Origin: Homarus americanus
Taxonomy: Eukaryota; Arthropoda; Malacostraca; Decapoda; Nephropidae
NCBI RefSeq assembly: GCF_018991925.1
Contig: NW_024722158.1
Span: 5,483,813-5,547,812, forward strand
Length of the DNA stretch: 64,000 bases
Reading direction: 5' to 3'
The position numbers were made by a program, and so were the translations under genes. The notes below the pieces were generated by a model. That model was not told the DNA's origin, searched no databases, and was given only the letters and a program-made list of their open reading frames with translations. Below are positions 1 to 18,273 of this stretch, piece by piece (position 1 is the first letter of the stretch; every line of letters begins with the position of its first letter).

Positions 1-248
1 GTGAAGGGAGAGAATAAGAGGGAGGAGAAGGGTGAGAATGAGAGGGAGAGTGAAATGAGATAATGAGAGGGAGGATGAAGGGAGAGGATGGGAGGGAGAG
101 TGAGGGGGAAGGGAGAATATGAGAGGGAGAGTGAGAAAGTAAGGGTGAAGGAGGAAGAGGGAGAGAGAAGGAAGGTAGAGGGGAGGAGATAGTAGAAGAC
201 GGAGAAAGAAGGAGAAAATATGAAAAAGAGAGAAATAAGGAGAAGGAG

Positions 249-323
<75 letters not shown>

Positions 324-332
324 CCACAAGAA
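1..332. repeat. purine-rich GA/GGGAGA simple-sequence tract
   Basis: Degenerate GAGAGGGAGAG units give way to a nearly pure (GA)n run at about 250-317. One strand is almost entirely purine. The open frame that crosses it encodes only Arg/Glu repeats and has no coding character. A matching (CT)n run follows at 379-436, so the two tracts could pair as an imperfect inverted repeat. Confidence 0.9.
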
Positions 333-374
333 GCTTACATTTTACGACAGATACTTTAATTACTACTCCCGACA

Positions 375-418
<44 letters not shown>

Positions 419-565
419 ATTCTCTCTCTCTCTCTTTGTTCTTCTCTGTCACTGTCTGTCTGTCACTAATCACTAACACCTGTTCTCTGTTACCAGGTGA
501 TGAACGCGCCAGGCTTCCAATCCAGGATGATGTTCACCTCGCCACATCTTCCAATCCTACGTGTA

Positions 566-835
566 TGATTCGCTAATCACAGAGAAAGAGTATCCCTAAT
601 TGACTGATCACTGAGAGAGAGCGCGTCCACGATTTGCTGATCGACGACTGTATGTACCATGATTCGCTAATCGACCAGTGTGTGTGTGTGTACAAAGATT
701 CGCTAATCACCAAGAGAACGTCCGTCATGATTGGCTGATCGACGACTATGTACCGTGATTCGCTAATCGACCAGTGTGTATACAAGTTAGTATAAGATTC
801 GCTGATCATTGAGTGAGTATCTATGCTTCGCTAAT
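566..835. repeat. degenerate ~30-bp minisatellite (GATTCGCTAATC)
   Basis: The core GATTCGCTAATC or GATTGGCTGATCGACGAC recurs about eight times at roughly 30-40-bp spacing, with variable linkers such as CAGTGTGTGTG and GAGAACGTCC. It is an old, diverged tandem array. The minus-strand frame through it (SISESWYI repeats) merely reads the repeat. Confidence 0.75.
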
Positions 836-844
836 CCCAATATG

Positions 845-1560
845 TCATTGAAAGTGAATTAAAACACATTAAAAAAACTGAAATAAACCAAATAAAACAG
901 AAATAAACTTAATAAACCAATAAACGAGAGGAATTACAAACGAAGAATTAAAAAAACACGAAAAAACGCTTCACAAAAACACTGAGTGAACGTAATAAAA
1001 CTCCAAAAAACGCTCCACAACAAAACAAAAACAGTGAACGCAAAAAACAGAAAAAAACACGTTCTAAACCCAGATAAAAAAGAACTTAACATCGTGTGAG
1101 AGTAAAAAGAACGCAACAGAACTCTATATACGGATAACACTACATAAAAGAACGCTATAAAACTCTCCATATAGTTAAAACGGAAGAATTCAATCCCTAT
1201 TTATGTGTGAACGCTGAGAACTTCCATATAAGATAAAAAGAGTTCTGGATATATATAAATGACTACGAGAACGCAGAATAGAACTTAATATCTAGGGAAA
1301 TATAAAAGCTTGTAAGAATTGTAAACGCAGGAAGAGAACGCTCAAATATCATATACGGATAAAGAGAATATATATATATGAAATTATATATGATGAGAAC
1401 GCGAGAGAATTCCATTAAATAGCATTACCTTTGAGAACTCCATATATGAAAAACACTTTATATAGAACCTAAGTGAGAACGCCAGAGACAAACAAATACT
1501 AAGAACTCCCATAAGAACGCCAAACAAACAAACAAACACACTCAGAACCCCCAGAAAAAG
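845..1560. repeat. A-rich degenerate array with recurring GAACGC / GAACTCTATATA
   Basis: This AT-rich stretch directly upstream of the transporter start has AACGC or GAACGC at least twelve times, commonly followed 10-25 bp later by GAACTC(C)ATATA. Spacing varies from about 40 to 60 bp. It ends in a run of 14 C just before the coding start. The promoter and 5' UTR of the transporter should lie here or further upstream, but I cannot identify a core promoter. Confidence 0.6.
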
Positions 1561-1586
1561 ACCCCCCCCCCCCCCGCCCTACCAAG

Positions 1587-7926
<6,340 letters not shown>

Positions 7927-8464
7927 GAGACTTGGTAAATCTAGAGGAGTATCCCATCAAAATATTGTTAGTGTTTTCTTTTTTTTGGGTTAGAAATTTG
8001 TTATCGATTGGTATTGTTATTATGACCAATTTTTCTATTTAAGGGCTATTAATTAATTGTTATGGTGTTTTTTGAAGTGTTTATCTGATCAAAAAGGTTA
8101 TTGATCAAACTATTAGTATTTTTTTTTTAGTGGTTAATGATAAAAAGTAATATTACCCATTTTCTTTTCTTTTTTAGGGATTACTGATTAATGTAATAAT
8201 CTCCGTTTTCTATTTTAAGAGTAACTTGTTTATTTTTGTATATTTATTTTGTTTTGCTTTTAGGTGTATGAAAAAAAATATAATTCAAAGGTTAATATTA
8301 TTTAGGGGTTAGTGATGAAATATTAACCCCATTCGTTTATGTTTTTTGCCATAACGTCACTGTGAAAAGTTAATTGTTTGTTATAATGTAAACAATGAGA
8401 TATTTTTGTGTGTTTTGAGTTGTTTACATGGTCTTATTATGCATGTACACTTTTTTACCTCCAC

Positions 8465-8500
<36 letters not shown>

Positions 8501-8700
8501 TATCAGGGCATAAAGTCTCAAAGCTTCCATAAGTTGTACAAATTTCTATAATTTTTAAAGGCATAATCAAACTGAGCTTCCATTAAGACAGTAAAGATGG
8601 CGGCGCCTCTAATACTTACCTTTACCTTGAGTTACCTGAGATAATTATGATGATGTTCTATATATTGATGTACTTGGATTACCTGAGGAGCCTCCGGTTA
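7927..8700 (+). other. 3' flank of the transporter gene; no gene seen
   Basis: A T-rich region probably holds the 3' UTR. A (CA)n tract lies at 8462-8499. I could not pick a poly(A) signal with confidence and see no further coding exon. Confidence 0.5.
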
Positions 8701-9023
8701 ACTTTATTTCACCTGAAGACTAACCACCCAAATGTTAACTTCATCTGATCTAATTTAACTTACGACGATAATTTAACTTAATGGTGATCTAACCTAACCC
8801 AATCTAACTTAACCTTATGCTAACCTAACCTAACCTACCCTACTGTAACCAAACCTACCCTGTCCTACCTCATATTCACCTAACCTAACCTACCCTACCC
8901 TGTCCTACCTCATATTAACCTAACCTAACCTACCCTACCCTATCCTACCTCATATTAACCTAACCTAACCCCTCTCTCCCCAGGTATAGCATTAGGGTGG
9001 TTAATCATCAGGTGAAATAAGGT
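8701..9023. mobile_element. 323-bp inverted-repeat element with an AACCT core
   Basis: The left end (8701-8729) and the complement of the right end (8995-9023) match over 29 bp with three mismatches, sharing TTATTTCACCTGA and TAACCACCC. The interior is largely TAACCTAACCTACCCTACC, a TTAGG-like array. No transposase is present. Related pieces lie at 13711-13806, 46017-46115, 47457-47510 and 60880-60920. Confidence 0.7.
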
Positions 9024-9705
9024 ATGAGGGCTAATTAACAGGTAATCTAAAAATATCACTTTTTTTTATTCAATGATTGTGTATAAAACAAACACACAAC
9101 AAACAAACATAACGAGTTGAAGAATACTGAAACTTGTGTATAGAATGACAGACAGACAGACAGATAGACGAGCAGACAGACAGACATACAGACAGACATA
9201 TTTAAATCGCTGTTGTAGACATGTCACTGTAAACAACATTAATAATACTAATAGTTAATGAAGTATATTTTTGTGGAAATGTTGTGATTTAGACAGAAAT
9301 TAGACATAGAAAACTCGATGCATGTATGTATGTATTTAAGTGAGCTCGTATGTATGTATGTATGTCTGTGTGAGTGCTTCCATTAGATCCTGCCCGAGTA
9401 TTACATAAGATGGTCAGTGTTGGAGAAGTACCACGAATGTCTGGAAAATTTTTAGCTTCGTGGTCTTGTTCGGGGTAAGCTTTTAACACTGGTTATTTTT
9501 CACCTCCCCCCCCCTCCCTTACACAATGTTGTATGTATAAATATGTCTGTTGTCCGCTGTTTGCTGGTTATGTATAATTTTAATGGAATGTCGACATATC
9601 ACATTCTTTATTATCTCTCTCTCTCTCTCTCTATCTCTCTTTCTCATTAATCTCTGCATTTCCTCTCTTTTTTCTCTTACTTTCTTTTCGTAACTATCTA
9701 TAAAC

Positions 9706-9756
<51 letters not shown>

Positions 9757-10028
9757 ACCTGGACACACCCAAACTCCTCAATCTTGCCTCATATACCTGT
9801 ACATTATGACAGGTAATTAGCAAGTGTTACCTGTACTTGTGTTGATAATGGCAATACTAACAGGTGTATTACAGGTAAGTTACAGGTGATTAGTGATTGT
9901 TACCTGTACTGTATTAATGACAATAGGGTTAGCCATAGTTTTAGTTATAGTTTTAGCCATAGTCTTAGCCATAGTGTTTGAGTCGAAATGCTTCCAGAAA
10001 TTAGACCTTTTCACAAGTCTTCGTCACG
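9024..10028. other. non-coding spacer with (GACA)n, (TATG)n and (CT)n tracts
   Basis: It contains CAGACAGA at about 9140-9195, ATGT repeats at 9324-9365, TC tracts near 9613-9650 and a (TC)n run at 9712-9753. A short TTAGCCATAGTTTTAGCC array lies near 9927-9980. No gene seen. Confidence 0.7.
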
Positions 10029-11148
10029 TTGATCAGACATAAGACATAGTGTTTTGTATTACTCATGACTGATCAGACATACTTATAGTGATCAGACAAC
10101 GTCATACTGATCAGATATCGTTATCAAACACTACTTACAGATGAAGTCTCGTATCATGTCTTCCTCGGGGGTACATCAGCCATATGTCTGTCTGCCTCCC
10201 AAAGATTCGAGCTTCACGTCACATCTAAATGACCAATAACACCATATGTCTTCCTGTAATGTCTCAACACCTCCTCTAGTCTTCCCTAGTCATCAGACAT
10301 AGTTCAAAATATTATTGTACACTGATCAGACATAAAGTCCTGTGCAATGGTCAGACATAATTCGTGGTTCTGTGTAGTAATCAGACATAACTCCAAGCCA
10401 TGCAGGGAATCGTTCAGACATGGTTATCCAGTCTTCCTGTGTACTAATCAGACACATTTTCAAGTCTTGTTACGTACATAACCTGATCAGACATAGATTC
10501 ATGTCTTCCTATATACCACTCAGTCATGGTTGATCAAATGAAATCCAGTCTTCTTAATCAATGATCAGACATAATTCCAAGTCTTCCGAATCATTGATCA
10601 GACATATGTCTTAAAAGTCTTCCTACAATAATTAGGAGGAAATATTGTATTACGACATTTTTCTGTTAATTGATGAACTGATTTTTTTTTCCCGAGCAGT
10701 GATCAGACATTAAACTGATCACACATAATTCCAAGTCTTCCTAGACACTGATCAGACATACTTACCCAATGATCAAGTCTTCCTAACCATTGATCAGACA
10801 TAATTACCCATTGATCAAGTCTTCCAAACCATTGATCAGCCATAATTACCCATTGATCAGGTCTTCCAAACCATTGATCAGACATAATTACCCATTGATC
10901 AAGTCTTCCAAACCATTGATCAGCCATAATTACCCATTGATCAGGTCTTCCAAACCATTGATCAGACATAATTACCCATTGATCAAGTCTTCCAAACCAT
11001 TGATCAGCCATAATTACCCATTGATCAGGTCTTCCAAACCATTGATCAGACATAATTACCCATTGATCAGACATAATTACCCATTGATCAAGTCTTCCAA
11101 ACCATTGATCAGACATAATTCCCAGTTGATTAAGTCTTCCTTGAGTCG
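10029..11148. repeat. TGATCAGACATA satellite array with 42-bp unit and 84-bp higher-order unit
   Basis: Between 10029 and about 10700 the motif TGATCAGACATA recurs at irregular spacing, often followed by CCAAGTCTTCC. From 10750 to 11125 it becomes a regular 42-bp unit (TTACCCATTGATCAAGTCTT plus the remainder). Two unit types alternate: one with CAAGTC then CAGCCATA, the other with CAGGTC then CAGACATA, giving an 84-bp dimer. Open frames on both strands read the repeat only. Confidence 0.95.
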
Positions 11149-11265
11149 TGATAAATGAGGTTTAATGATGTCTTCTTATCAGGTGAGACTGATGTCTTTT
11201 TCAGGCTTAATAAGAAAATAATATGTATTTAAATCAAGCAGTTTGAGTATGACCTCGTACAAGTA

Positions 11266-11465
11266 ATGGTAGTGGGTGGAGGGTGACCTAGTGACCATGG
11301 TACTGGGTGGAGGGTGACCTAGTGACCCATGGCAATCCTTGGAGGGTGACCTAGTGACCCATGGTAATCCTTGGAGGGTGACCTAGTGACCCATGGTAAT
11401 CCTTGGAGGGTGACCTAGTGACCCATGGTAATCCTTGGAGGGTGGAGGGTGACCTAGTGAGCCAC
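11266..11465. repeat. 32-bp minisatellite (GGAGGGTGACCTAGTGACC)
   Basis: Five to six copies of a 32-bp unit containing GGAGGGTGACCTAGTGACC followed by CATGGTAATCCTT. Confidence 0.9.
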
Positions 11466-11548
11466 AGTACTCCTTGAGGGCTTCAGTAATTGACTCGAGT
11501 GTGAACGAAAACTGACCTATCGATTAAGGTCCACCCATTTTCAGCAGG

Positions 11549-11593
11549 CCTTAGCAACCGTGGGAGGTCAGACAAACAGATCGGTTGCTAAGG
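11549..11593. other. 12-bp perfect inverted repeat CCTTAGCAACCG / CGGTTGCTAAGG
   Basis: The arms lie at 11549-11560 and 11582-11593, with a 21-bp loop. The arms contain the RFX-type half site GTTGCTA/TAGCAAC. It lies in unique sequence between two satellite arrays. A regulatory role is only a possibility. Confidence 0.6.
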
Positions 11594-11639
11594 GAATAAC
11601 ATATGTGACAACACCTTTCCAATAGACCACTGAAGCATT

Positions 11640-13207
11640 ATATAAACATCATGGCCACAACAACACTCTTATAAACATCATGGCCACAACAACACTCTTA
11701 TAAACATCATGGCCACAACAACACCCTTATAAACATCATGGCCATAACAACACCCTTATAAACATCATGGCCACAACAACACCCTTATGAGCATTCGCGT
11801 ACAACGGCACCCTTATAAACATCATGGCCACAACAACACCGCACGCCCATAAACATGCTTGGCGCAGCAGCTTTCATAAACATCATGGCCCACAACAACA
11901 CCCTCATAAACGTAAGCGTACAACAACACCACTTATAAACATCATATGGCGCAACACCCTTATAAACATCATGGCCACAACAACGCCCTTATAAACATCA
12001 TGGCCATAACAAGCACCGCCTCAAACATCATGGCCACAACAACACCCTTACCGGCATGCGCTGGCTTTTGCTGCACCTACTTTATAAACACTTCGCTGCA
12101 GCCCGCAGCAGCACGCCGCAAACATCATGGCCCCAACAACACCCTTATGACATCGCTATGGCTACAACAACACCCTTATAAAACAATAGCGGCCATAACA
12201 ACTTGCCTTATAAGCATCGCGTACAACAACACCCTTATAAACATAAGGCCTGTAACGCCGCTTATAAACATCATGGCCACCACGGCAGCACACCATTATG
12301 AAGCATGGCCACAACAACACCCTTATAAACATCATGGCCACAACAACGCCCTTATAAACATCATGGCACGGCAGCGCACTTGCAAACATCATGGCTACAG
12401 ACAGCACCTATAAATATCATGGCCATAACAACACCATATATTTATCATGGCCACAACAACACCCTTATAAACATCATAGCCATAACAACACCCTTATAAA
12501 CATCACTGCGGCAACACCATTATAAACATCATGGTACGGCAACACCTCATCGGCGCAACAGCACCCTTATAAACATGGCTAACAGCACCCTTATAAACAT
12601 CATGGCCACAACAACGCCTGGCATGTGGCCACAGCAACGCCACCGGCATCATGCAGCAGCACTGACCGCAGGCATGGCGGCCTACCGCCTCTACTCAAAA
12701 CTATCCCCACAACAACACCCTTACTTAAACATCATGGCTGGCAACACCCTTACTCTCAGGCATGTGGCCACAACAACACCCTTATAAACATCATGGCCAC
12801 AACAACACCCTTATAAACATCATGGCCACAACAACACCCTTATAAACATCATGGCCACAACAACACCCTTATAAACATCATGGCCACAACAACACCCTTA
12901 TAAACATCATGGCCACAACAACACCCTCATAAACATCATGGCCACAACAACACCCTCATAAACATCATGGCCACAACAACACCCTTATAAACATCATGGC
13001 CACAACAACACCCTTATAAACATCATGGCCACAACAACACCCTTATAAACATCATGGCCACAACAACACCCTTATAAACATCATGGCCACAACAACACCC
13101 TTATAAACATCATGGCCACAACAACACCCTTATAAACATCATGGCCACAACAACACCCTCATAAACATCATGGCCACAACAACACCCTCATAAACATCAT
13201 GGCCACC
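11640..13207. repeat. 29-bp satellite (ATAAACATCATGGCCACAAC...)
   Basis: The 29-bp unit is ATAAACATCATGGCCACAAC plus AACACCCTT. Copies are nearly identical at 11642-11790 and 12780-13205. The middle (about 11790-12780) is scrambled, with many substitutions and indels and GC-richer inserts. The period is not a multiple of three, and frames through it are repeat translations. Confidence 0.95.
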
Positions 13208-13640
13208 TTACTGACAATACCAGCGTGTCTCAATTAATTATTTATCCACATAATTAAATAAACATCATCAGCTGTTGATTTACCTGACGCCAACACCAAG
13301 ATGTAAACATTGGCTCACGTGTAATGGGTCCCACTGTCCCGTTTAATGCTGTAGCGAATGGAACCTAATCGATTGGGTCAGTTAGGATACGAATCGAATT
13401 GTTTTGAGAGTTCACATTAACGACATTGTCCGTTGTTTGTGTAAATTGCTTGTTTGTTTGTGTAATAAAGAGAAAGGTGGGGTCAAATTCCAGCGTTGAT
13501 TGGTTAGTTTCTTTGAGAATAGCTGCGACCTCTGACCTTTGACCGCAGTTTTTATGGTGGTTAGGCAGTTCACACAGTAATAGTATTGTCTCTGTTTGTG
13601 TGATTGTAAAACAGGAAATATTAGTGTTTGTTTGTTTGTT

Positions 13641-13644
<4 letters not shown>

Positions 13645-13690
<46 letters not shown>
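13645..13690. repeat. (TG)n microsatellite
   Basis: An uninterrupted TG run of about 44 bp. The flanking 13208-13640 is unique sequence with no recognisable gene. Confidence 0.9.
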
Positions 13691-13693
<3 letters not shown>

Positions 13694-13710
13694 GCAAGAA
13701 CAGGCCACCT

Positions 13711-13806
13711 AGTTTATTTCACCTTAAAATTAACCACCTAACCTAACCTAACCTTACCCTCAAAGATAGCATTAAAGTGTTAAATTATCAGGTGTAATAA
13801 GCTAAG
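13711..13806. mobile_element. short copy of the TTATTTCACCTGA inverted-repeat element
   Basis: The left end reads TTTATTTCACC then TTAACCACC, the core is AACCTAACCTAACC, and the right end is a diverged complement (AAATTATCAGGTG then AATAAGCT). This is the same organisation as 8701-9023 at about a third of the length. Confidence 0.6.
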
Positions 13807-14228
13807 AGGGTTAAGGTTAATTTTCACATGATCTAACACCAATATATTAATAGGTGAAAATACCTGGGTCAGCAAAGGTCATCGAGGGTCACCGAGAACT
13901 GAACCTCGTAAGGTGAATATTCTAAGAGACTGTAGGTTGGTGCTTGTAATATGAGTCGGTTAGTCAGTCAGTCAGTCAGGGGTAGCATTCATAGAGCTAG
14001 TGAACGCAGGTAAATAGGCGATTAATTAAAGAAACGTATATTGCATTCTGGAAATAAATTCTTTGTTAACATCTAGTACTGAACGTGTTGTAAACCTGTA
14101 CTGAGTGTGTTATGAACCAGAACTGTGGCAGAACCAGTTTCCAGGTTCACAAAGGTTCGTACAGTAAATAATTATCGTAAATTAAAGTGTAATTATGTAA
14201 TTAACTGGTTGACTTACAATTAATGATT

Positions 14229-14333
14229 AGATACGTCCACTTAACACCAGTTAGGAGACAAAATTGATGTACTGTTCTTTGATTTTGTCTGATATTAAGT
14301 GTCTTAGTAAATTGTTGTTAAGTGAACGTATCT
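14229..14333. repeat. 105-bp foldback sequence
   Basis: The arms AGATACGTCCACTTAAC (14229-14245) and GTTAAGTGAACGTATCT (14317-14333) are complementary with one mismatch. A second inner pair, GACAAAAT with ATTTTGTC, continues the stem. It may be a miniature foldback element. 13830-14228 and 14334-14728 hold no gene I can recognise. Confidence 0.6.
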
Positions 14334-14725
14334 AGTTAAGGTAGAGTCTCAGTGTAATGTTAATGTTATTTTGGTGTTATATCGTAAGTCAAAAAAAAGT
14401 TAATTACATTCTTATATCTTAACTCACGATAAATATTTACAGATCTCTGACTTACTAATGTATTATTCATCATTGTGTAAACTTGCTGTTGAATTGTTGA
14501 ATAGTGTGCTGTATTATGTAAATTACTGTACTGTAAACTTACAGTGAATGTAAACTGTAACTTACGGTGGCTGTAAACCCCCCTTATAAATGTACTGTAT
14601 GCTGCATATGTGTAAGATACAGTACTGTAAATTGTGCTGTAGTCTATACTGTAAGTGTAACTACTATATAAATACGCTGGTATTAAATATGTACTGCGTG
14701 TGTGTCTTGTTTTATTGATGGTTCC

Positions 14726-14728
<3 letters not shown>

Positions 14729-14766
<38 letters not shown>
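14729..14766. repeat. (CA)n microsatellite
   Basis: An uninterrupted CA run of about 38 bp. 14770-15100 is unique AT-rich sequence without a gene, ending in a CCCCCTCCCC stretch at 15039-15061. Confidence 0.9.
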
Positions 14767-14769
<3 letters not shown>

Positions 14770-15087
14770 ATTTCTTATTGCCCGCCGTGTCTAGAGACGA
14801 TTTTAGCAATAAGTTCTTTCTGTCTGTCTAAAAAAAAAATTAAATATACATATCTATATCTATATTATAACCTGTACAGGACCCGGAACTATGTATATCT
14901 ACAGTTTGCATTATGGAGTACTTATACATTAGAATTTATATATGAACACGTGTGTATATAGCCCATAGAGTCTTAATCAAATAAGGTCATCTGTGTTGGC
15001 TATAGGAACTGATTCAGCGCATATCAGGATACAGTAACCCCCCTCCCCCCTCCCCCCTCCCCTGTCTCTTTGTATATTTGTTTGTCT

Positions 15088-15120
15088 GTCTGGTTCTGTC
15101 CCCCTCTCTCTCCCTGTCTA

Positions 15121-15158
<38 letters not shown>

Positions 15159-15252
15159 CCCTCTCCTTCTCTCGCTGTTTCTCTGTCTGTCTGTCTGTCT
15201 ATTTCAGCCCAACCTCTGTCTCTCTCCCTCCCCCCCCCTCTCTCTCTCTCTC
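15088..15252. repeat. (CTGT)n / CT-rich tract
   Basis: CTGT tetranucleotide runs at about 15120-15155 and 15183-15200, then CTCTCTC. Open frames encode only Leu-Ser-Val-Cys repeats. Confidence 0.85.
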
Positions 15253-15540
15253 ACTCCTCACTACCAACCATACCTAGCACAGAACAGAATCCGTGTCTCC
15301 TAGGTTAGGACGCCCAAACACCATTAGTTTACCTCGCTTGTCTCATTAAATAGGAAAAAAACGCGCGAAAAATTACGTAATATTTGTTTTTCGTTGTGTC
15401 TTTAATCTTGAGTCATCGCTGTAACGAAGCTTCACTATGTAACGAACTTTTCATCGCATATTAATGAATCTTTCTCGGTAAACTAAAGAAATCGCACTGC
15501 TAACTAACAAGCCCTTCACTGCAAACGAACAAAAACTTCA

Positions 15541-15680
15541 CCACAAACTAACCTAACCTAACCTAACCTAGCCTAACCTAAACTAACCTAATCTAAATTA
15601 ATCTAACCCAACCTAAACTGCACCAAAAACTAACAAACCCGCACCACAAACTAACAAAACCTAACCTAACCTAACCCACA
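15541..15680. repeat. interstitial AACCT (TTAGG-type) array
   Basis: Degenerate AACCTAACCTAACC units are mixed with CACCACAAACTAAC repeats. Similar blocks lie at 26739-26782, 35709-35828, 37045-37350, 39732-39905 and 60355-60420. Confidence 0.8.
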
Positions 15681-16118
15681 CCGCTGCCATCAGTAAATCA
15701 CCCGAGAATGTCCTGAACGTATCGGCATCATCACCTACAGGATTCAGTAAACTTGAAGAAGGTGGCGACGGTGTTGGCTGACGGTGTCCCTGCGGTGTCT
15801 GAGTGACTTTGAGAACACCGCTACGGCCATACTGCTCTAATGCCCCGTGGGTGTTGGACAAGACTGCTAAAAGTACTGTCAACAAATACCTGACGTGTGT
15901 GTGTGTGTGTTAGAAGGATTCATAGTATAGCTTCTACCACTGGAAAGACATAATTAAAAACAATTTCACGTATATTTATGTTGTTGTTTTTTCAGAGTTT
16001 TGACCTTTGACCTTTGACCTCTCACCTGTAAAAACACACCAAGTATAGGGGTTACCATGGCGACTACACACACCAAATGTAAACAATGGATCTCTTTTGT
16101 CTCTCAAGTTATGCAGTG

Positions 16119-16190
16119 AGGGGAACAGGGAACAGGGAACAGGGAACAGGGAACAGGGAACAGGTAACAGGGAACAGGGAACAGGTAATC
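16119..16190. repeat. 7-bp repeat GGGAACA
   Basis: About ten copies of GGGAACA/GGTAACA. Translated, it gives Gly-Asn-Arg-Glu-Gln repeats with no coding support. Confidence 0.9.
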
Positions 16191-16367
16191 ATTAGCCGCC
16201 CTACTCACACGCCCTGGCCAGGTAATGTGTCCTCTACGACGGTACACCACCTGCAAGAGGGTACTCGTACCTTCAGGTTATTTATTCCCACGTTCTCTCT
16301 CGCACCTGGTGGGATCTTAAATCTTATCTCGAAATAAAGACATGATCACAGTGTTTTGTTTGTGTGT

Positions 16368-16522
16368 GTGGGGGGGGGTGGTAGAGGAACGGGTGAGGTA
16401 AGAGGAGGGGAAGGGAGGAGGGAAGGTAGGAGAGAGAGAGGAGAAGAGGGAAGGAAGGGGAAGGGGTGACATATTTTTAAATTGGATTAAGATGTGACGT
16501 TACTGTAGACGAAAGTAATTTG

Positions 16523-16569
<47 letters not shown>

Positions 16570-16572
16570 CAC
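16368..16572. repeat. G-rich block and (CA)n tract
   Basis: GGGGAAGGGAGGAGGG-type purine sequence at 16368-16470 and (CA)n at 16526-16572. 16573-16890 holds only a short AACCT block (16697-16718) and unique sequence. Confidence 0.8.
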
Positions 16573-16891
16573 AGGGTAGGTAACATGACCCAGCAGGTAA
16601 TTCAAGGTTAATTAAAACAAGTTGATAATCCTATTTTCTAAGTGAGAGAGTTATTGTACAGGTGTTAAGCTCTAAGGGGCAGATAGTGCTAACCAACGAC
16701 CTAACCTAACCTAACCTCTCTCTCTCTACTTCTCGTTCATTGATATAGAGGAAAAAATATGCAAATATTTGTTTTAGGTAAATATGTGTAAAAAAAATTG
16801 TTATTTGGGAACGTAAATATTAGTTCAAGAAATGTGTAAACTAAATGAAGCAATAAATTAGAATTGTTTTGCTGTGTTCAGAGAGTAAACA

Positions 16892-17125
16892 ACAGGTGTG
16901 TACAGATCAACAAAGAGTTTACAGGTGTATACAGGTCAACAAACAATTTACAGGTGTGTACAGACCAACAAACAATTTACAGGTGTGTACAGATCAACAA
17001 ACAGTTTACAGGTGTATACAGGTCAACAAACAATTTACAGGTGTGTACAGACCAACAAACAATTTACAGGTGTGTACAGATCAACAAACAATTTACAGGT
17101 GTGTACAGATCAACAAACACTCATT
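16892..17125. repeat. 29-bp satellite (ACAGGTGTGTACAGATCAAC...) with 87-bp higher order
   Basis: Eight copies of a 29-bp unit (ACAGGTGTGTACAGATCAAC plus AAACAATTT). Three subtypes (CAGATC, CAGGTC, CAGACC) follow one another in order and then repeat, giving an 87-bp higher-order unit. All three forward frames are open through it, which is a property of the repeat. Confidence 0.95.

Positions 17126-18273
<1,148 letters not shown>

Noticed and set aside
220..576. Arg/Glu then Leu/Ser open frame of about 118 codons
   Set aside because: It is the translation of GA and CT microsatellites; no conserved domain or splice structure.
10750..11125. Regular repeat array that might look like CRISPR
   Set aside because: Units are contiguous with no unique spacers, no cas genes, and the DNA is eukaryotic.
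10703..11158. Open frames on both strands with DQWFGRLDQWVIM and LIRHNYPLIKSSKP repeats
   Set aside because: A 42-bp satellite (a multiple of three) stays open by chance; codon pattern follows the DNA unit.
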